Below are positions 6,847-15,429 of a stretch of 37,579 nt of DNA, piece by piece. The position numbers were made by a program, and so were the translations under genes. The stretch comes from JBGPJO01 sp964348535 (GTDB taxonomy: Bacteria; Patescibacteriota; Minisyncoccia; Phycocordibacterales; JAKFXT01). Below the pieces are notes generated by a model. It saw only the letters and a program-made list of their open reading frames with translations, made no database searches and had not been told where the DNA came from. Each line of letters starts with the position of its first letter. Positions within the stretch are counted from its first letter, which is position 1. The DNA is taken from positions 1 through 37,579 of the forward strand of contig CAYGDB010000003.1 of the NCBI GenBank assembly GCA_964348535.1, written 5' to 3'.

Positions 6847-9800
6847 TTATGAAAGAAAACAAAAACAAAAAAGAAAAATCTTCTTCAGGCGATGAGGAAT
6901 TGAAAAAAAGCGACATCGCTCTCAAAGAAGAAGAAATTTTAAAATTTTGGCAAGAAAATAAAATTTTTGAAAAATCCGAATCCAAAGGGGATAAAGAGTT
7001 TATTTTTTATGACGGTCCGCCTTTTGCGACAGGCTTGCCTCACCACGGTCATATTTTGGCTGGCACCATAAAAGACGCTATTCCGCGTTATAGGACTATG
7101 AGGGGGGACAAAGTAAATCGTCGCTGGGGTTGGGATTGCCACGGTTTGCCCATTGAAAATATTATTGAAAAAGAACTCAATCTCAAAAATAAAAAAGATA
7201 TAGAGATATTCGGTATAGATAAATTTAATCAAGCGGCCAGAAAAGAGGTTCTTCGCTACGCCGATGACTGGAAAAGAATTATCCCGCGGATGGGAAGATG
7301 GGTGAATATGGAAAATCCTTATCAGACCATGGACCCCAATTATACCGAGAGTGTCTGGTGGGCTTTCAAAACCCTTTACGATAAGAATCTTATATATCAG
7401 GGCTTTAAAAGCATGCATCTTTGCCCGCGTTGCGAGACCACCCTCTCCAATTTTGAAGTTGCTCAAGGGTATAAAGATATTACCGATTTGGCGGTTACGG
7501 TAAAGTTTGAACTTACCGATGAACCAGGAACATATATTTTGGCTTGGACCACTACTCCGTGGACTCTTCCGGGGAATATGGCTGTTGCCGTTAATCCTGA
7601 AATAATTTACGTCAAAGTGGAAAAAGACGGGATGAGGTATGTTTTGGCCAAAGACAGGATTTCTGTTATGGGCGATGATGTTAAAATAATTGAAGAATGG
7701 AAGGGGGGTGATTTGGTTGGAAAATCCTACAATCCGCCTTTTGATTACTATCAAAAAATTGATTTTCAAAATAAAGAAAATGCTTGGAAGATTTACGGGG
7801 CGGAATACGTAAAGGCGGAAGATGGCACAGGAATTGTTCACATTGCTCCTCCTTATGGAGCGGAAGATTTGACTCTTGCTCAAAAAGAAAATATACCGGT
7901 TGTTCATCATGTCGGCGTTGATGGGAAATTCAAAAAAGAGATTATTGATTTTCTCGGTCTTCAGGCTAAACCGAAAGATGACCATCAATCTTCGGATGTT
8001 TTGATTATAAAAAATCTGGCTGGTCGGAATCTTTTATTCCATAAGGAAAAAATTATTCACCCGTATCCTCACTGTTGGCGGTGCGATACTCCGCTTTTGA
8101 ATTATGCCGCCACTTCATGGTTTGTTAACATTCAAAAAATAAAAAGTGAATTAGTGTCTGAAAATAAAAAAATAGATTGGATTCCGATTGAAATTAGAGA
8201 TGGCAGATTCGGTAAAATGCTTGAAAGCGCCCCTGACTGGGCTATTTCGCGTTCACGCTACTGGGGAGCGCCACTTCCTGTTTGGCGTTGTCTTAGTTGT
8301 GAGTCGCAAACCGTCATTGGCTCTGTTTCTGACTTGAAAAAGTTTTCAAAGAAATCCGGCAATCAATATTTTTTGATGAGACACGGAGAGGCCGAAAGTA
8401 ACGCCAAAGACGTCAGTAGTTCCTCATATTTGGACAAAATTCATCTGACTGAAAAAGGAAAAGCCGAAGCGGAAGCTAGAGTTGAAGAGGTCAAAGAAAA
8501 AGGTATTGATTTGATTTTTGCTTCTGATTTTGCCCGCACCAAAGAGACGGCCATTTTGGTTGGCAAAGGTGTTGGCATTCCGGACAAAGAAATTATTTTT
8601 GATAAAAGGTTGAGAGAAATCGACACTGGTATTTTCTCCGGAAAGCCAAACGGTGATTATCACAATTATTTTTCTTCTCTCCTGGAGAAGTTTGAAAAGC
8701 GTCCGCCCCAAGGAGAAAATTTAAATGATTTGCGTCATCGAGTGATGGAATTTATTTATGAAATTGAAGAAAAATATAAAGACAAAAAGATTTTAATCGT
8801 GACTCACGAATATGCTTGCTGGATGATAACCCAAGGCGCTATGGGTTGGGGCAACAGTCAAAGCGCCTCTATTAAAGAAACAAAAGATGATTTTATAAAA
8901 ACGGCCGAGGTTCTAGAGCTTCCGTTTGTTCCGCTTCCGCATAATGAAAATTTTGAACTTGATTTGCATCGTCCTTATATAGACGATATGGAATTATCTT
9001 GCAAATGCGGAGGTGTTTTAAAACGCATTCCGGAAGTTTTTGATTGTTGGTTTGAATCCGGTTCCATGCCGTACGCCCAATTTCACTACCCATTTGAGAA
9101 AGAGAAATTTGATCCTACTGATAAGAAGGGCTACCCGGCTAATTTTATAGCCGAAGGTTTGGACCAAACACGCGGTTGGTTTTATTCCATGCTCGTTCTT
9201 GGGACAGCTCTTTTTGGAGAGAAATCTTATGAACGGGTGATTGTTAATGGCCTTATTCTTGCCGAGGATGGTCAGAAAATGTCAAAAAAACTTAAGAATT
9301 ATCCCGACCCTCTGGATGTGGTCGACAGATACGGGGCTGACGCCCTTCGTTATTATTTGCTGTCATCGCCGGTGGTTCGGGGCGAAGACCTTAACTTTTC
9401 AGAAAATGGCGTGGATGAAGTTGTTAAAAAAATCATCTCTCGTCTTGATAACGTGTTTTCATTTTATGAAATTTATCGGGTAGATGTAAAATCAAAGTCG
9501 GGTGATAGTCCGAATATTCTTGATAAATGGATTTTGTCTCGATTGGGAGAGCTTTCTTTTGAAGTCACGGAAGCTATGGAAAATTACGAACTTGATAAAG
9601 CTTCCAAACCTTTCCTCTTATTTGTTGATGATTTATCCACTTGGTATTTGAGGAGGTCACGGGAAAGATTCAAGGGCTTTGACGCTTTAGACAAAGAGTT
9701 TGCCGTTCTCACCACCGGTTTTGTTCTTCTTGAAGTAAGCAAACTTTTAGCGCCCTTTATGCCGTTTCTTTCGGAGCGTCTTTTTCAAAAACTTCGGGTT

Positions 9801-10313
9801 GAAAGCGACCTTGTAAGCGTTCATCTTGAAGGTTGGCCGAAAGCGGGAAATATAGACCATGATTTATTGAAAAAAATGAAGGAGGTTCGCGATCTAGTTT
9901 CCCTCGGTCTTGAGGCAAGAGCCAAGCATTCCATTAAAGTTCGACAACCTCTCAAATCTCTTTCCATTAAAAATAAAGAAATTGTTGAAAATAAAGAACT
10001 GGCTCTTCTCATAAAAGACGAGGTCAATGTTAAGGAATTACTGTTTCATTCCGGCAGTGAAGAGGTTTTGCTTGATATTTTGATTACCCCAGAACTTCGC
10101 CTTGAAGGGATGGCGCGCGATTTAATAAGAGAAATTCAGGACGAGCGGAAAAAAATAGGACTTAGTCCAAGTGATGCCATAAATGTTCAAATAAAAACTT
10201 CGGATATTGATATTCAGAGTTTTTCTGATCAGATTGGAAAAGCGGTAAATGCAAGTCGGGTAGAGATACTAAAATCCGAAGATGCCCCGGGAGTTTTGAT
10301 TGAAAAGCTCTAA
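6843..10313 (+). CDS. ileS: Isoleucyl-tRNA synthetase with inserted histidine-phosphatase domain
   Basis: Class I synthetase charging tRNA-Ile. Counting from the GTG at 6843, the HxGH motif is at 67-70 (LPHHGH), the editing-domain motif TTTPWTLPGN at about 236-245, WGAPLPVW near 474-481, DCWFESGSMPYAQ near 734, KMSKK at 812-816, and an anticodon-binding domain from about 890. At 1156 residues it is longer than usual because about 190 residues (505-695) between the WGxPLPVW region and ELDLHRPYID form a histidine-phosphatase/phosphoglycerate-mutase-like domain: LMRHGEAESN, DLIFASDFARTKETA, LREIDTGIFSGKP, LIVTHEYACW. Both histidines and the expected Arg and Glu are present, so it may be active. 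GTG at 6843 overlaps the argS stop; ATG at 6849, two codons later, is an equally good start. recO follows directly. Confidence 0.96.
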   Translation: MIMKENKNKKEKSSSGDEELKKSDIALKEEEILKFWQENKIFEKSESKGDKEFIFYDGPPFATGLPHHGHILAGTIKDAIPRYRTMRGDKVNRRWGWDCHGLPIENIIEKELNLKNKKDIEIFGIDKFNQAARKEVLRYADDWKRIIPRMGRWVNMENPYQTMDPNYTESVWWAFKTLYDKNLIYQGFKSMHLCPRCETTLSNFEVAQGYKDITDLAVTVKFELTDEPGTYILAWTTTPWTLPGNMAVAVNPEIIYVKVEKDGMRYVLAKDRISVMGDDVKIIEEWKGGDLVGKSYNPPFDYYQKIDFQNKENAWKIYGAEYVKAEDGTGIVHIAPPYGAEDLTLAQKENIPVVHHVGVDGKFKKEIIDFLGLQAKPKDDHQSSDVLIIKNLAGRNLLFHKEKIIHPYPHCWRCDTPLLNYAATSWFVNIQKIKSELVSENKKIDWIPIEIRDGRFGKMLESAPDWAISRSRYWGAPLPVWRCLSCESQTVIGSVSDLKKFSKKSGNQYFLMRHGEAESNAKDVSSSSYLDKIHLTEKGKAEAEARVEEVKEKGIDLIFASDFARTKETAILVGKGVGIPDKEIIFDKRLREIDTGIFSGKPNGDYHNYFSSLLEKFEKRPPQGENLNDLRHRVMEFIYEIEEKYKDKKILIVTHEYACWMITQGAMGWGNSQSASIKETKDDFIKTAEVLELPFVPLPHNENFELDLHRPYIDDMELSCKCGGVLKRIPEVFDCWFESGSMPYAQFHYPFEKEKFDPTDKKGYPANFIAEGLDQTRGWFYSMLVLGTALFGEKSYERVIVNGLILAEDGQKMSKKLKNYPDPLDVVDRYGADALRYYLLSSPVVRGEDLNFSENGVDEVVKKIISRLDNVFSFYEIYRVDVKSKSGDSPNILDKWILSRLGELSFEVTEAMENYELDKASKPFLLFVDDLSTWYLRRSRERFKGFDALDKEFAVLTTGFVLLEVSKLLAPFMPFLSERLFQKLRVESDLVSVHLEGWPKAGNIDHDLLKKMKEVRDLVSLGLEARAKHSIKVRQPLKSLSIKNKEIVENKELALLIKDEVNVKELLFHSGSEEVLLDILITPELRLEGMARDLIREIQDERKKIGLSPSDAINVQIKTSDIDIQSFSDQIGKAVNASRVEILKSEDAPGVLIEKL

Positions 10314-10314
10314 G

Positions 10315-10908
10315 ATGACATACGAAATTTACGAGACAAAAGCTTTTGTTTTGTCTGCTCATAATACGGGGGAAGGAAACCGTCTTTTTTATTTGCTTAC
10401 TGAAGACCTTGGTCTGGTAAAAGCCGTGGCTCAAAATATTCGGGCCGAAAAATCAAAACTTCGTTATAATTTACAAGCTAATTCCAGTCTAGAGGTTTCT
10501 CTTGTTCGTGGTAGGGAATACTGGAGAATTATTGGAGCAAAAAATGGCAAACATTTTTTTTACCTTTTCAAAAATGATTTGGAAAAGTTACATTTGTTAA
10601 ACAGACTTTTCAGTCTTTTATCACGTATGATACAGGGCGAGGGCGGTAACAATTACTTATTTGGCACGATGGAGGGCGCCGTTAAATCTCTTGAAGATAA
10701 TTTAGTTTCGGAAAGTTATGTCAGATGTGTTGAAATTTTGGCAGTGTCTAGAATTCTTTGGTCTTTGGGTTATTTTTCAGAACCTGCTCGTTACAGAATA
10801 TTTTTTTCTGATACCAGTTTTGATTCAAAGATTCTTAATTCTGTTGTTCCAATCGAAAAAAGTTTTCTTGCGGATATAAACACAGCTATCCACGAGAGTC
10901 ACCTCTAG
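10315..10908 (+). CDS. recO: DNA repair protein RecO (short form)
   Basis: RecO promotes RecA loading and strand annealing in RecF-pathway recombination. The N-terminal OB-fold is recognisable (YETKAFVLSAHNTGEGNRLFYLLTEDLGLVKAVAQNIR in two blocks, followed by SKLRYNLQ), and the middle is helical as in the family. The protein has about 197 residues, against about 240 or more in typical bacteria, and lacks the C-terminal cysteine cluster. The ATG at 10315 lies one base after the ileS stop and is preferred; an in-frame TTG at 10300 would extend it by five residues. It is transcribed with ileS. The call is moderately firm because RecO sequences diverge fast. Confidence 0.8.
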   Translation: MTYEIYETKAFVLSAHNTGEGNRLFYLLTEDLGLVKAVAQNIRAEKSKLRYNLQANSSLEVSLVRGREYWRIIGAKNGKHFFYLFKNDLEKLHLLNRLFSLLSRMIQGEGGNNYLFGTMEGAVKSLEDNLVSESYVRCVEILAVSRILWSLGYFSEPARYRIFFSDTSFDSKILNSVVPIEKSFLADINTAIHESHL

Positions 10909-10913
10909 TGTGG

Positions 10914-10919
10914 TAAAAT
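10914..10919 (+). promoter_or_regulatory. Extended -10 promoter before the surface-protein gene
   Basis: TAAAAT preceded by TGG lies 14 nt before the ATG at 10934, predicting a leader of only a few nucleotides. No Shine-Dalgarno sequence is present. Confidence 0.45.
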
Positions 10920-10933
10920 ACTAAAATTAAACT

Positions 10934-12844
10934 ATGAGAGAGGAAAAGGAAAAATTGACACGTATTGAAAATTTAAAGAGAATGATGTACTCGCGCGAAG
11001 GCGCGAATGTTAGCAGAGTGAGACAGCATGATTTACCACCGTCTCGCGATTTTGCAAAAAATGATTGGGAACACTCCATGTCTCCTAAAAATAAAGTCAC
11101 TCCCCCTAAAAAAGTGTTTAAATTTTTTCTGACTTTTTCAGTTGCTTTTTTCTTTGTCGCTGTAGCCTACGCTTCTTATTTGTATTTGGGTGGCAACAAT
11201 CTAGTTTCTAATAGAAATATAGCCATATCAATTAACGGCCCGGTGTCAATTAAGGGTGGCGATAAACTTTCGCTTGAAATTGCGGTTGAGAATAATAATT
11301 CAACCGCTCTTGAAGTCGCGGATATTATTGTTGAGTATCCTGATGGCGCCAGAAATCCGGATGACCTATCTGTTGAGATGCCTCGCTTTAGGGAAGGTCT
11401 TGGAGATGTAGCTCCGGGGGAAGTTGTTAAAAAAACAGTTTCTATTGTTCTTTTTGGCGAAGAGCGCGCCGTTAAAAAAATAAAAGTTGTTGTTGAGTAT
11501 CGCGTTTCCGAGTCCAACGCCATTTTTTACAAAGAATTTGAATACGAGGTGATTATAAGTTCTGCCCCCATTTCTATTTTGGTTGAAGCAGAGAAGGAAG
11601 CGACAAGTGGGCAGGAAACGGTGCTCAAGGTAAGAATAAATTCCAATTCAAACGATGTCATAAAAGGGGTTATCCTAAAAGCCGAATACCCTTCAGGTTT
11701 TAGTTTGAAGTCTTCTGATCCTAACCCGTTTGTCGGCAATAATTTATGGAATCTGGGTGATATAAAATCGGGAAGCTCAAGAGTTTTTACGATAAAAGGT
11801 ATTTTGTCCGGTGAAAACCTCGATTCAAGAGTATTCGGTTTTATTATCGGCACGGCCAGTTCAAAAGATAATAAGGTAATTGCAACACCTTTTGCCACTA
11901 TTAAAGAAGAAGTTTCTATCAAAAAATCTTTTGTGGGAGTTTCTCTCGAAATTAATGGCTCAAATGAAGAGAACATTTCAGTCAAAAGCGGAAAACCGAT
12001 TATGGTTGATATAAAGTATATTAATAACCTTCTTGTTCCGGTATCTGATGTTGAGATATCTCTAAAGGTTGACGGCGCCGCCTTGGATAAGACTTCTGTC
12101 TCTGCGGAAAAAGGTTTTTATCGTTCTGTTGACAATACCGTCATTTGGAATAAATCAACTTACAAGACTCTTTCTTCTATTCCGCCAGGTGAAAGTGGAA
12201 ATGTAAGTTTGACGCTCTCACCCCTCTCAATGTCTAAAGGGATTGCCTCAATCAGAAATCCAGAAATAAAGTTTTCGGTCAGTGTTAAAGGAAAGAGAGT
12301 TGAGGGGGAAAGACTGCCACAGGAAGTGGTGGACTCTATTGTAAGATCTATAAAAATCCAAAGTGATGTCACCCTTGCTTCGAGACTTTTATACTACTCA
12401 GGTCCTTTCAAAAATAAAGGACCAATGCCACCAAGGGCTGAAAAAGAAACAACATACAATGTTATTTTAAGTTTGACCAACGGTTCAAATGATTTAAGCG
12501 ACGGATTGGTAACCATACCGCTTCCTCCCTATGTTCGCTTTATAAAATCGGAAGCTGGAGAGACTTTGAATTTTGAGGAGGGAAGCGGTCTCGTTACTTG
12601 GAATATTGGTTCTATTAAGGCCCGGACTGGTTTCGATAGCTCACCTAAAGAGGCGGTTTTTCAAATCGCTTTTACACCTTCAGTCAGTCAGATTGGAGAT
12701 AGTCCGATTTTATTAAATGATATTTCTTTTTCTGGCTATGACAGATTCACTTTAAGCGGTGTTAGTTTATTAAGAAAAGGGCTTGATACAAGTTTGACAT
12801 CCGATTCGGGCGCTAAACAGGGAGATAATATTGTGGTAAAGTAA
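10934..12844 (+). CDS. Membrane-anchored protein with large beta-sandwich ectodomain
   Basis: A 636-residue protein that I cannot assign to a named family. It has a charged cytoplasmic N-terminus (about 60 residues, with many Lys, Arg and Glu), one hydrophobic segment at about 61-84 (FKFFLTFSVAFFFVAVAYAS), and then more than 500 residues of strand-rich sequence outside the membrane. The ectodomain has several repeats resembling DUF11/CARDB-type Ig-like folds: phrases such as VEYPDGARNP, KAEYPSGF, LWNLGDIKSGSS, VIWNKSTYKTLSSIPPGESG and VTWNIGSIKA recur about every 130-150 residues. A role in cell-surface structure or adhesion is inferred from this architecture only. It stands between recO and glyS, 8 bp before the latter. 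Confidence 0.75.
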   Translation: MREEKEKLTRIENLKRMMYSREGANVSRVRQHDLPPSRDFAKNDWEHSMSPKNKVTPPKKVFKFFLTFSVAFFFVAVAYASYLYLGGNNLVSNRNIAISINGPVSIKGGDKLSLEIAVENNNSTALEVADIIVEYPDGARNPDDLSVEMPRFREGLGDVAPGEVVKKTVSIVLFGEERAVKKIKVVVEYRVSESNAIFYKEFEYEVIISSAPISILVEAEKEATSGQETVLKVRINSNSNDVIKGVILKAEYPSGFSLKSSDPNPFVGNNLWNLGDIKSGSSRVFTIKGILSGENLDSRVFGFIIGTASSKDNKVIATPFATIKEEVSIKKSFVGVSLEINGSNEENISVKSGKPIMVDIKYINNLLVPVSDVEISLKVDGAALDKTSVSAEKGFYRSVDNTVIWNKSTYKTLSSIPPGESGNVSLTLSPLSMSKGIASIRNPEIKFSVSVKGKRVEGERLPQEVVDSIVRSIKIQSDVTLASRLLYYSGPFKNKGPMPPRAEKETTYNVILSLTNGSNDLSDGLVTIPLPPYVRFIKSEAGETLNFEEGSGLVTWNIGSIKARTGFDSSPKEAVFQIAFTPSVSQIGDSPILLNDISFSGYDRFTLSGVSLLRKGLDTSLTSDSGAKQGDNIVVK

Positions 12845-12851
12845 GTTTCTT

Positions 12852-14165
12852 ATGGAAGAAACTATTCTGGATAAAATAACATCTCTTGCCAAACGTCGCG
12901 GCTTCATATATCAGGGTTCTGAAATTTATGGCGGGCTTTCCGGCACATGGGATTACGGTCCTTTGGGAGTGGCTTTAAAAAACAACGTTAAAAATCTATG
13001 GTGGAAGATGTTTGTTGAGGAGAGGGAAGATATGTATGGATTGGATGCGGCCATTCTTATGAATGCCAAAGTTTGGGAAACAAGCGGACACGTTTCTGGT
13101 TTTACCGATCCATTGGTTGAATGTGATAAATGCAAAAAACGTTTTCGTTCAGATCTGCTTTCTGACCAGAGCAAATGTCCGGAGTGTGGGGGAAAACTGG
13201 GAGCGACTCGTCAGTTTAACATGATGCTTAAAACACAAGTTGGAGTTATAGATGATTCCTCTTCTGTTTCTTATCTTCGTCCCGAAACAGCACAGGGTAT
13301 TTTTGTCAATTTTAAAAATATTCTTGATTCTTTTCATCCTCGTTTGCCTTTTGGGGTTGCCCAAATAGGCAAGGCTTTTAGAAACGAAATAACTCCTCGC
13401 GATTTTGTTTTTAGAACCCGTGAATTTGAACAAATGGAGATTGAATTTTTTGTCAGGGAGGCTGATTGGGAAGAATGGTTTGAACACTTTAGAAAAAATA
13501 TGTGGCGTTTTATTGAGCTTGTCGGCATAGATAAAGAAAAAGTCCATGAGCTTGAAGTTTCTCCGGAAGACCGCGCTCATTATTCAAAACGAACCATTGA
13601 TTTTGAATTTGATTTTCCTTTTGGCAGGAAAGAGCTTTACGGGCTTGCTTACCGCAGCGACTATGACCTTAAAAAACACAACGAAGCTTCTAACTCTGAC
13701 CTTTCCTACTTTGATGAAGAAACCAAAGAAAGATTTGTTCCACATGTCATAGAACCTACTTTTGGTTTAGATAGAACGGTTTTAGCTCTTCTCGCTTCCG
13801 CTTACATTGAAGATGAAATTGGGGGAGAAGGGGAAAAGCGCGTTTTCTTGAAACTTTCCCCCAGAGTGGCTCCTGTCAAAGTCGCCGTTTTCCCGCTTTT
13901 GAAAAATAAACCGGAACTTGTTTCTAAGGCCAGAGCAATTTACGCCACAATTTTTGAGAAAGTGTCTGCGGTAGTTTTTGACGATAATGGCAACATAGGA
14001 AAGCGCTACCGAAGACAAGATGAAATCGGCACGCCCTTTTGCGTTACTATTGATTTCCAAACTCTTGAGGATGATACCGTTACCATTCGCGACCGCGATA
14101 CCGGGAGGCAGGACAGGATTGCGATAAGTGAATTGAACACCGCTATTTTAAGCAAACTTTCTTAA
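12852..14165 (+). CDS. glyS: Glycyl-tRNA synthetase, single-chain class II type
   Basis: Charges tRNA-Gly. The 437-residue protein is the dimeric alpha2 class II type, not the alpha2-beta2 GlyQ/GlyS type. It starts with LAKRRGFIYQGSEIYGG, has a four-cysteine zinc ribbon (CDKCKK about residues 95-100, CPECGG about 113-118), the RPETAQGIFVNFKN motif, class II motif 2 in FRNEITPRDFVFRTREFEQMEIEFF (given here in two overlapping parts: FRNEITPRDF and REFEQMEIEFF), and motif 3 in IEPTFGLDRTVLALL followed by an anticodon-binding domain. It starts 8 bp after the preceding gene and is probably in the same transcript. Identification is firm. Confidence 0.96.
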   Translation: MEETILDKITSLAKRRGFIYQGSEIYGGLSGTWDYGPLGVALKNNVKNLWWKMFVEEREDMYGLDAAILMNAKVWETSGHVSGFTDPLVECDKCKKRFRSDLLSDQSKCPECGGKLGATRQFNMMLKTQVGVIDDSSSVSYLRPETAQGIFVNFKNILDSFHPRLPFGVAQIGKAFRNEITPRDFVFRTREFEQMEIEFFVREADWEEWFEHFRKNMWRFIELVGIDKEKVHELEVSPEDRAHYSKRTIDFEFDFPFGRKELYGLAYRSDYDLKKHNEASNSDLSYFDEETKERFVPHVIEPTFGLDRTVLALLASAYIEDEIGGEGEKRVFLKLSPRVAPVKVAVFPLLKNKPELVSKARAIYATIFEKVSAVVFDDNGNIGKRYRRQDEIGTPFCVTIDFQTLEDDTVTIRDRDTGRQDRIAISELNTAILSKLS

Positions 14166-14174
14166 TCACAGACT

Positions 14175-14313
14175 GTGAATTACGAAACTCTTTACTTGGC
14201 GCAAGTTTTTACTCGACGCGCATAAAAATCTGCTGATTTTTTTGCTATTCTCGGCTCGTCAGCCTGCGAAATGTCTCACAAAAACTGCCCCTGCGACGAG
14301 TTTCGCAATTCAC
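14175..14313. repeat. Long imperfect palindromic element between glyS and the permease
   Basis: Outer arms 14175-14190 (GTGAATTACGAAACTC) and 14298-14313 (GAGTTTCGCAATTCAC) match as inverted copies at 15 of 16 positions. Further inside, GGCGCAAGTTTTT pairs with AAAAACTGCCCC with one bulge, and a central hairpin AAAAATC/GATTTTT has a TGCT loop. It fills most of the 193-bp gap between the glyS stop and the permease gene. No coding potential is seen there. It may act as a terminator for glyS, but its length and its shared words with the element at 26783 suggest a dispersed repeat. Confidence 0.7.
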
Positions 14314-14346
14314 GATCATAGAGTTTCTTTTTTCAAACCGCTCTGA

Positions 14347-14352
14347 TATCAT
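14347..14352 (+). promoter_or_regulatory. Extended -10 box of a probable leaderless promoter (AI-2E gene)
   Basis: TATCAT preceded by TGA ends 6 nt before the ATG at 14359. The spacing implies a transcript starting at the start codon. Confidence 0.45.
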
Positions 14353-14358
14353 CGTGTT

Positions 14359-15414
14359 ATGATGAGCGAAGGAAAAACCATAGAAATCACGACCGGCACT
14401 ATTGTCAGAGCCATTCTTTTGATATTGGCTGTGGCTCTTATTTTTTATTTGCGCGATTTGATTTTAATCATACTGACGGCCGTTGTCATAGCCTCTTCCA
14501 TTGAGCCTGGTATCACTCATCTCAAAAAATGGCGAGTTTCTCGTCTTCCTGCCGTCATTATATTGTATCTGTCTGTCGCCATTGTTTTTATATCAACCTT
14601 TTATTTTCTAGTCCCGCCTTTGCTTGATGATACTATAAACTTTTTAAATACCTTGCCCGACAAGCTGGCCTTGATTGAGAAAAAAAGTGTTGAAAGTATC
14701 GCTCCGCAGATGTTCAGCCAGTTCAACGATTTCGTTCCGCTTAAGGATGTTTTTGAAGGAGTCCGGTCGGTGGCTACCGATGTTTCTGGCGGAATATTTA
14801 AAACCACGAACGCTCTTTTTGGCGGGGTTTTGAGTTTTGTGCTGATTATAGTTTTTTCTTTCTATTTTGCCGTCCAAGAAACCGGAGTTGATGATTTTCT
14901 CAGAGTGGTTACTCCGGTCAAGAATCAGAAATATGTTTTCTCGCTATGGAAACGTTCACAGATAAAAATAGGTCTTTGGATGCAAGGACAGCTTCTGTTG
15001 GGATTGATTGTCGGAGTTTTGACTTATCTCGGTTTGACTATTTTGGGCGTGCCATACGCGCTCCTACTCTCTATTCTAATGATATTCTTTGAGCTTATTC
15101 CGGTTTTTGGTCCTATAATTGGAGCTGTTCCCGCTGTCATTATCGCTTTTGCCACAGGCGGCGCCTCTCTCGGATTTTTCACTGTCGGTCTTTACGTTAT
15201 TATTCAGCAGTTTGAAAATCATCTGATATATCCTTTGGTTGTTCAAAAAGTAGTCGGGGTGCCGCCTCTTCTTGTTATCATAGCTCTTATAGCCGGAGCC
15301 CAAATTGCTGGATTCTTGGGTATCCTTTTGTCCGTCCCATTTGCCGCCGCCCTTAAGGAATATATTGATGACGTAAACTTGGCGAAGCTTCACGGCAAAG
15401 AGTTAAAAATCTGA
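14359..15414 (+). CDS. AI-2E family transporter (YdiK/PerM-like membrane protein)
   Basis: A 351-residue polytopic inner-membrane protein of the AI-2E/PerM family, whose characterised members include an autoinducer-2 exporter and sodium/proton antiporters; the substrate here is unknown. Seen features are two adjacent N-terminal helices (residues about 12-50), a third near 65-85, an amphipathic soluble stretch, and a helix-rich C-terminal half that ends with the family signature around LLLSILMIFFELIPVFGP, then GPIIGAVPAVIIA and a QQFENHLIYPLVV segment. ATGATG at 14359 gives two possible starts three bases apart. metG follows after 15 bp. The family is clear, the function is not. Confidence 0.9.
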   Translation: MMSEGKTIEITTGTIVRAILLILAVALIFYLRDLILIILTAVVIASSIEPGITHLKKWRVSRLPAVIILYLSVAIVFISTFYFLVPPLLDDTINFLNTLPDKLALIEKKSVESIAPQMFSQFNDFVPLKDVFEGVRSVATDVSGGIFKTTNALFGGVLSFVLIIVFSFYFAVQETGVDDFLRVVTPVKNQKYVFSLWKRSQIKIGLWMQGQLLLGLIVGVLTYLGLTILGVPYALLLSILMIFFELIPVFGPIIGAVPAVIIAFATGGASLGFFTVGLYVIIQQFENHLIYPLVVQKVVGVPPLLVIIALIAGAQIAGFLGILLSVPFAAALKEYIDDVNLAKLHGKELKI

Positions 15415-15429
15415 GCAATTTCCATTTCT

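Noticed and set aside
6939..7988. Long open frame of 349 codons on the minus strand inside ileS
   Set aside because: It is antisense to the conserved catalytic and editing regions of IleRS, with low-complexity composition (Phe, Ile, Asn rich) and no start signal; it is a shadow of codon bias.
11527..11985. Minus-strand open frame of 152 codons inside the beta-sandwich gene
   Set aside because: No start signal, no recognisable domain, and it lies opposite a well-supported plus-strand protein.
13149..13580. Minus-strand open frame of 143 codons inside glyS
   Set aside because: Antisense to conserved class II motifs; the composition is typical of a reverse-strand shadow.
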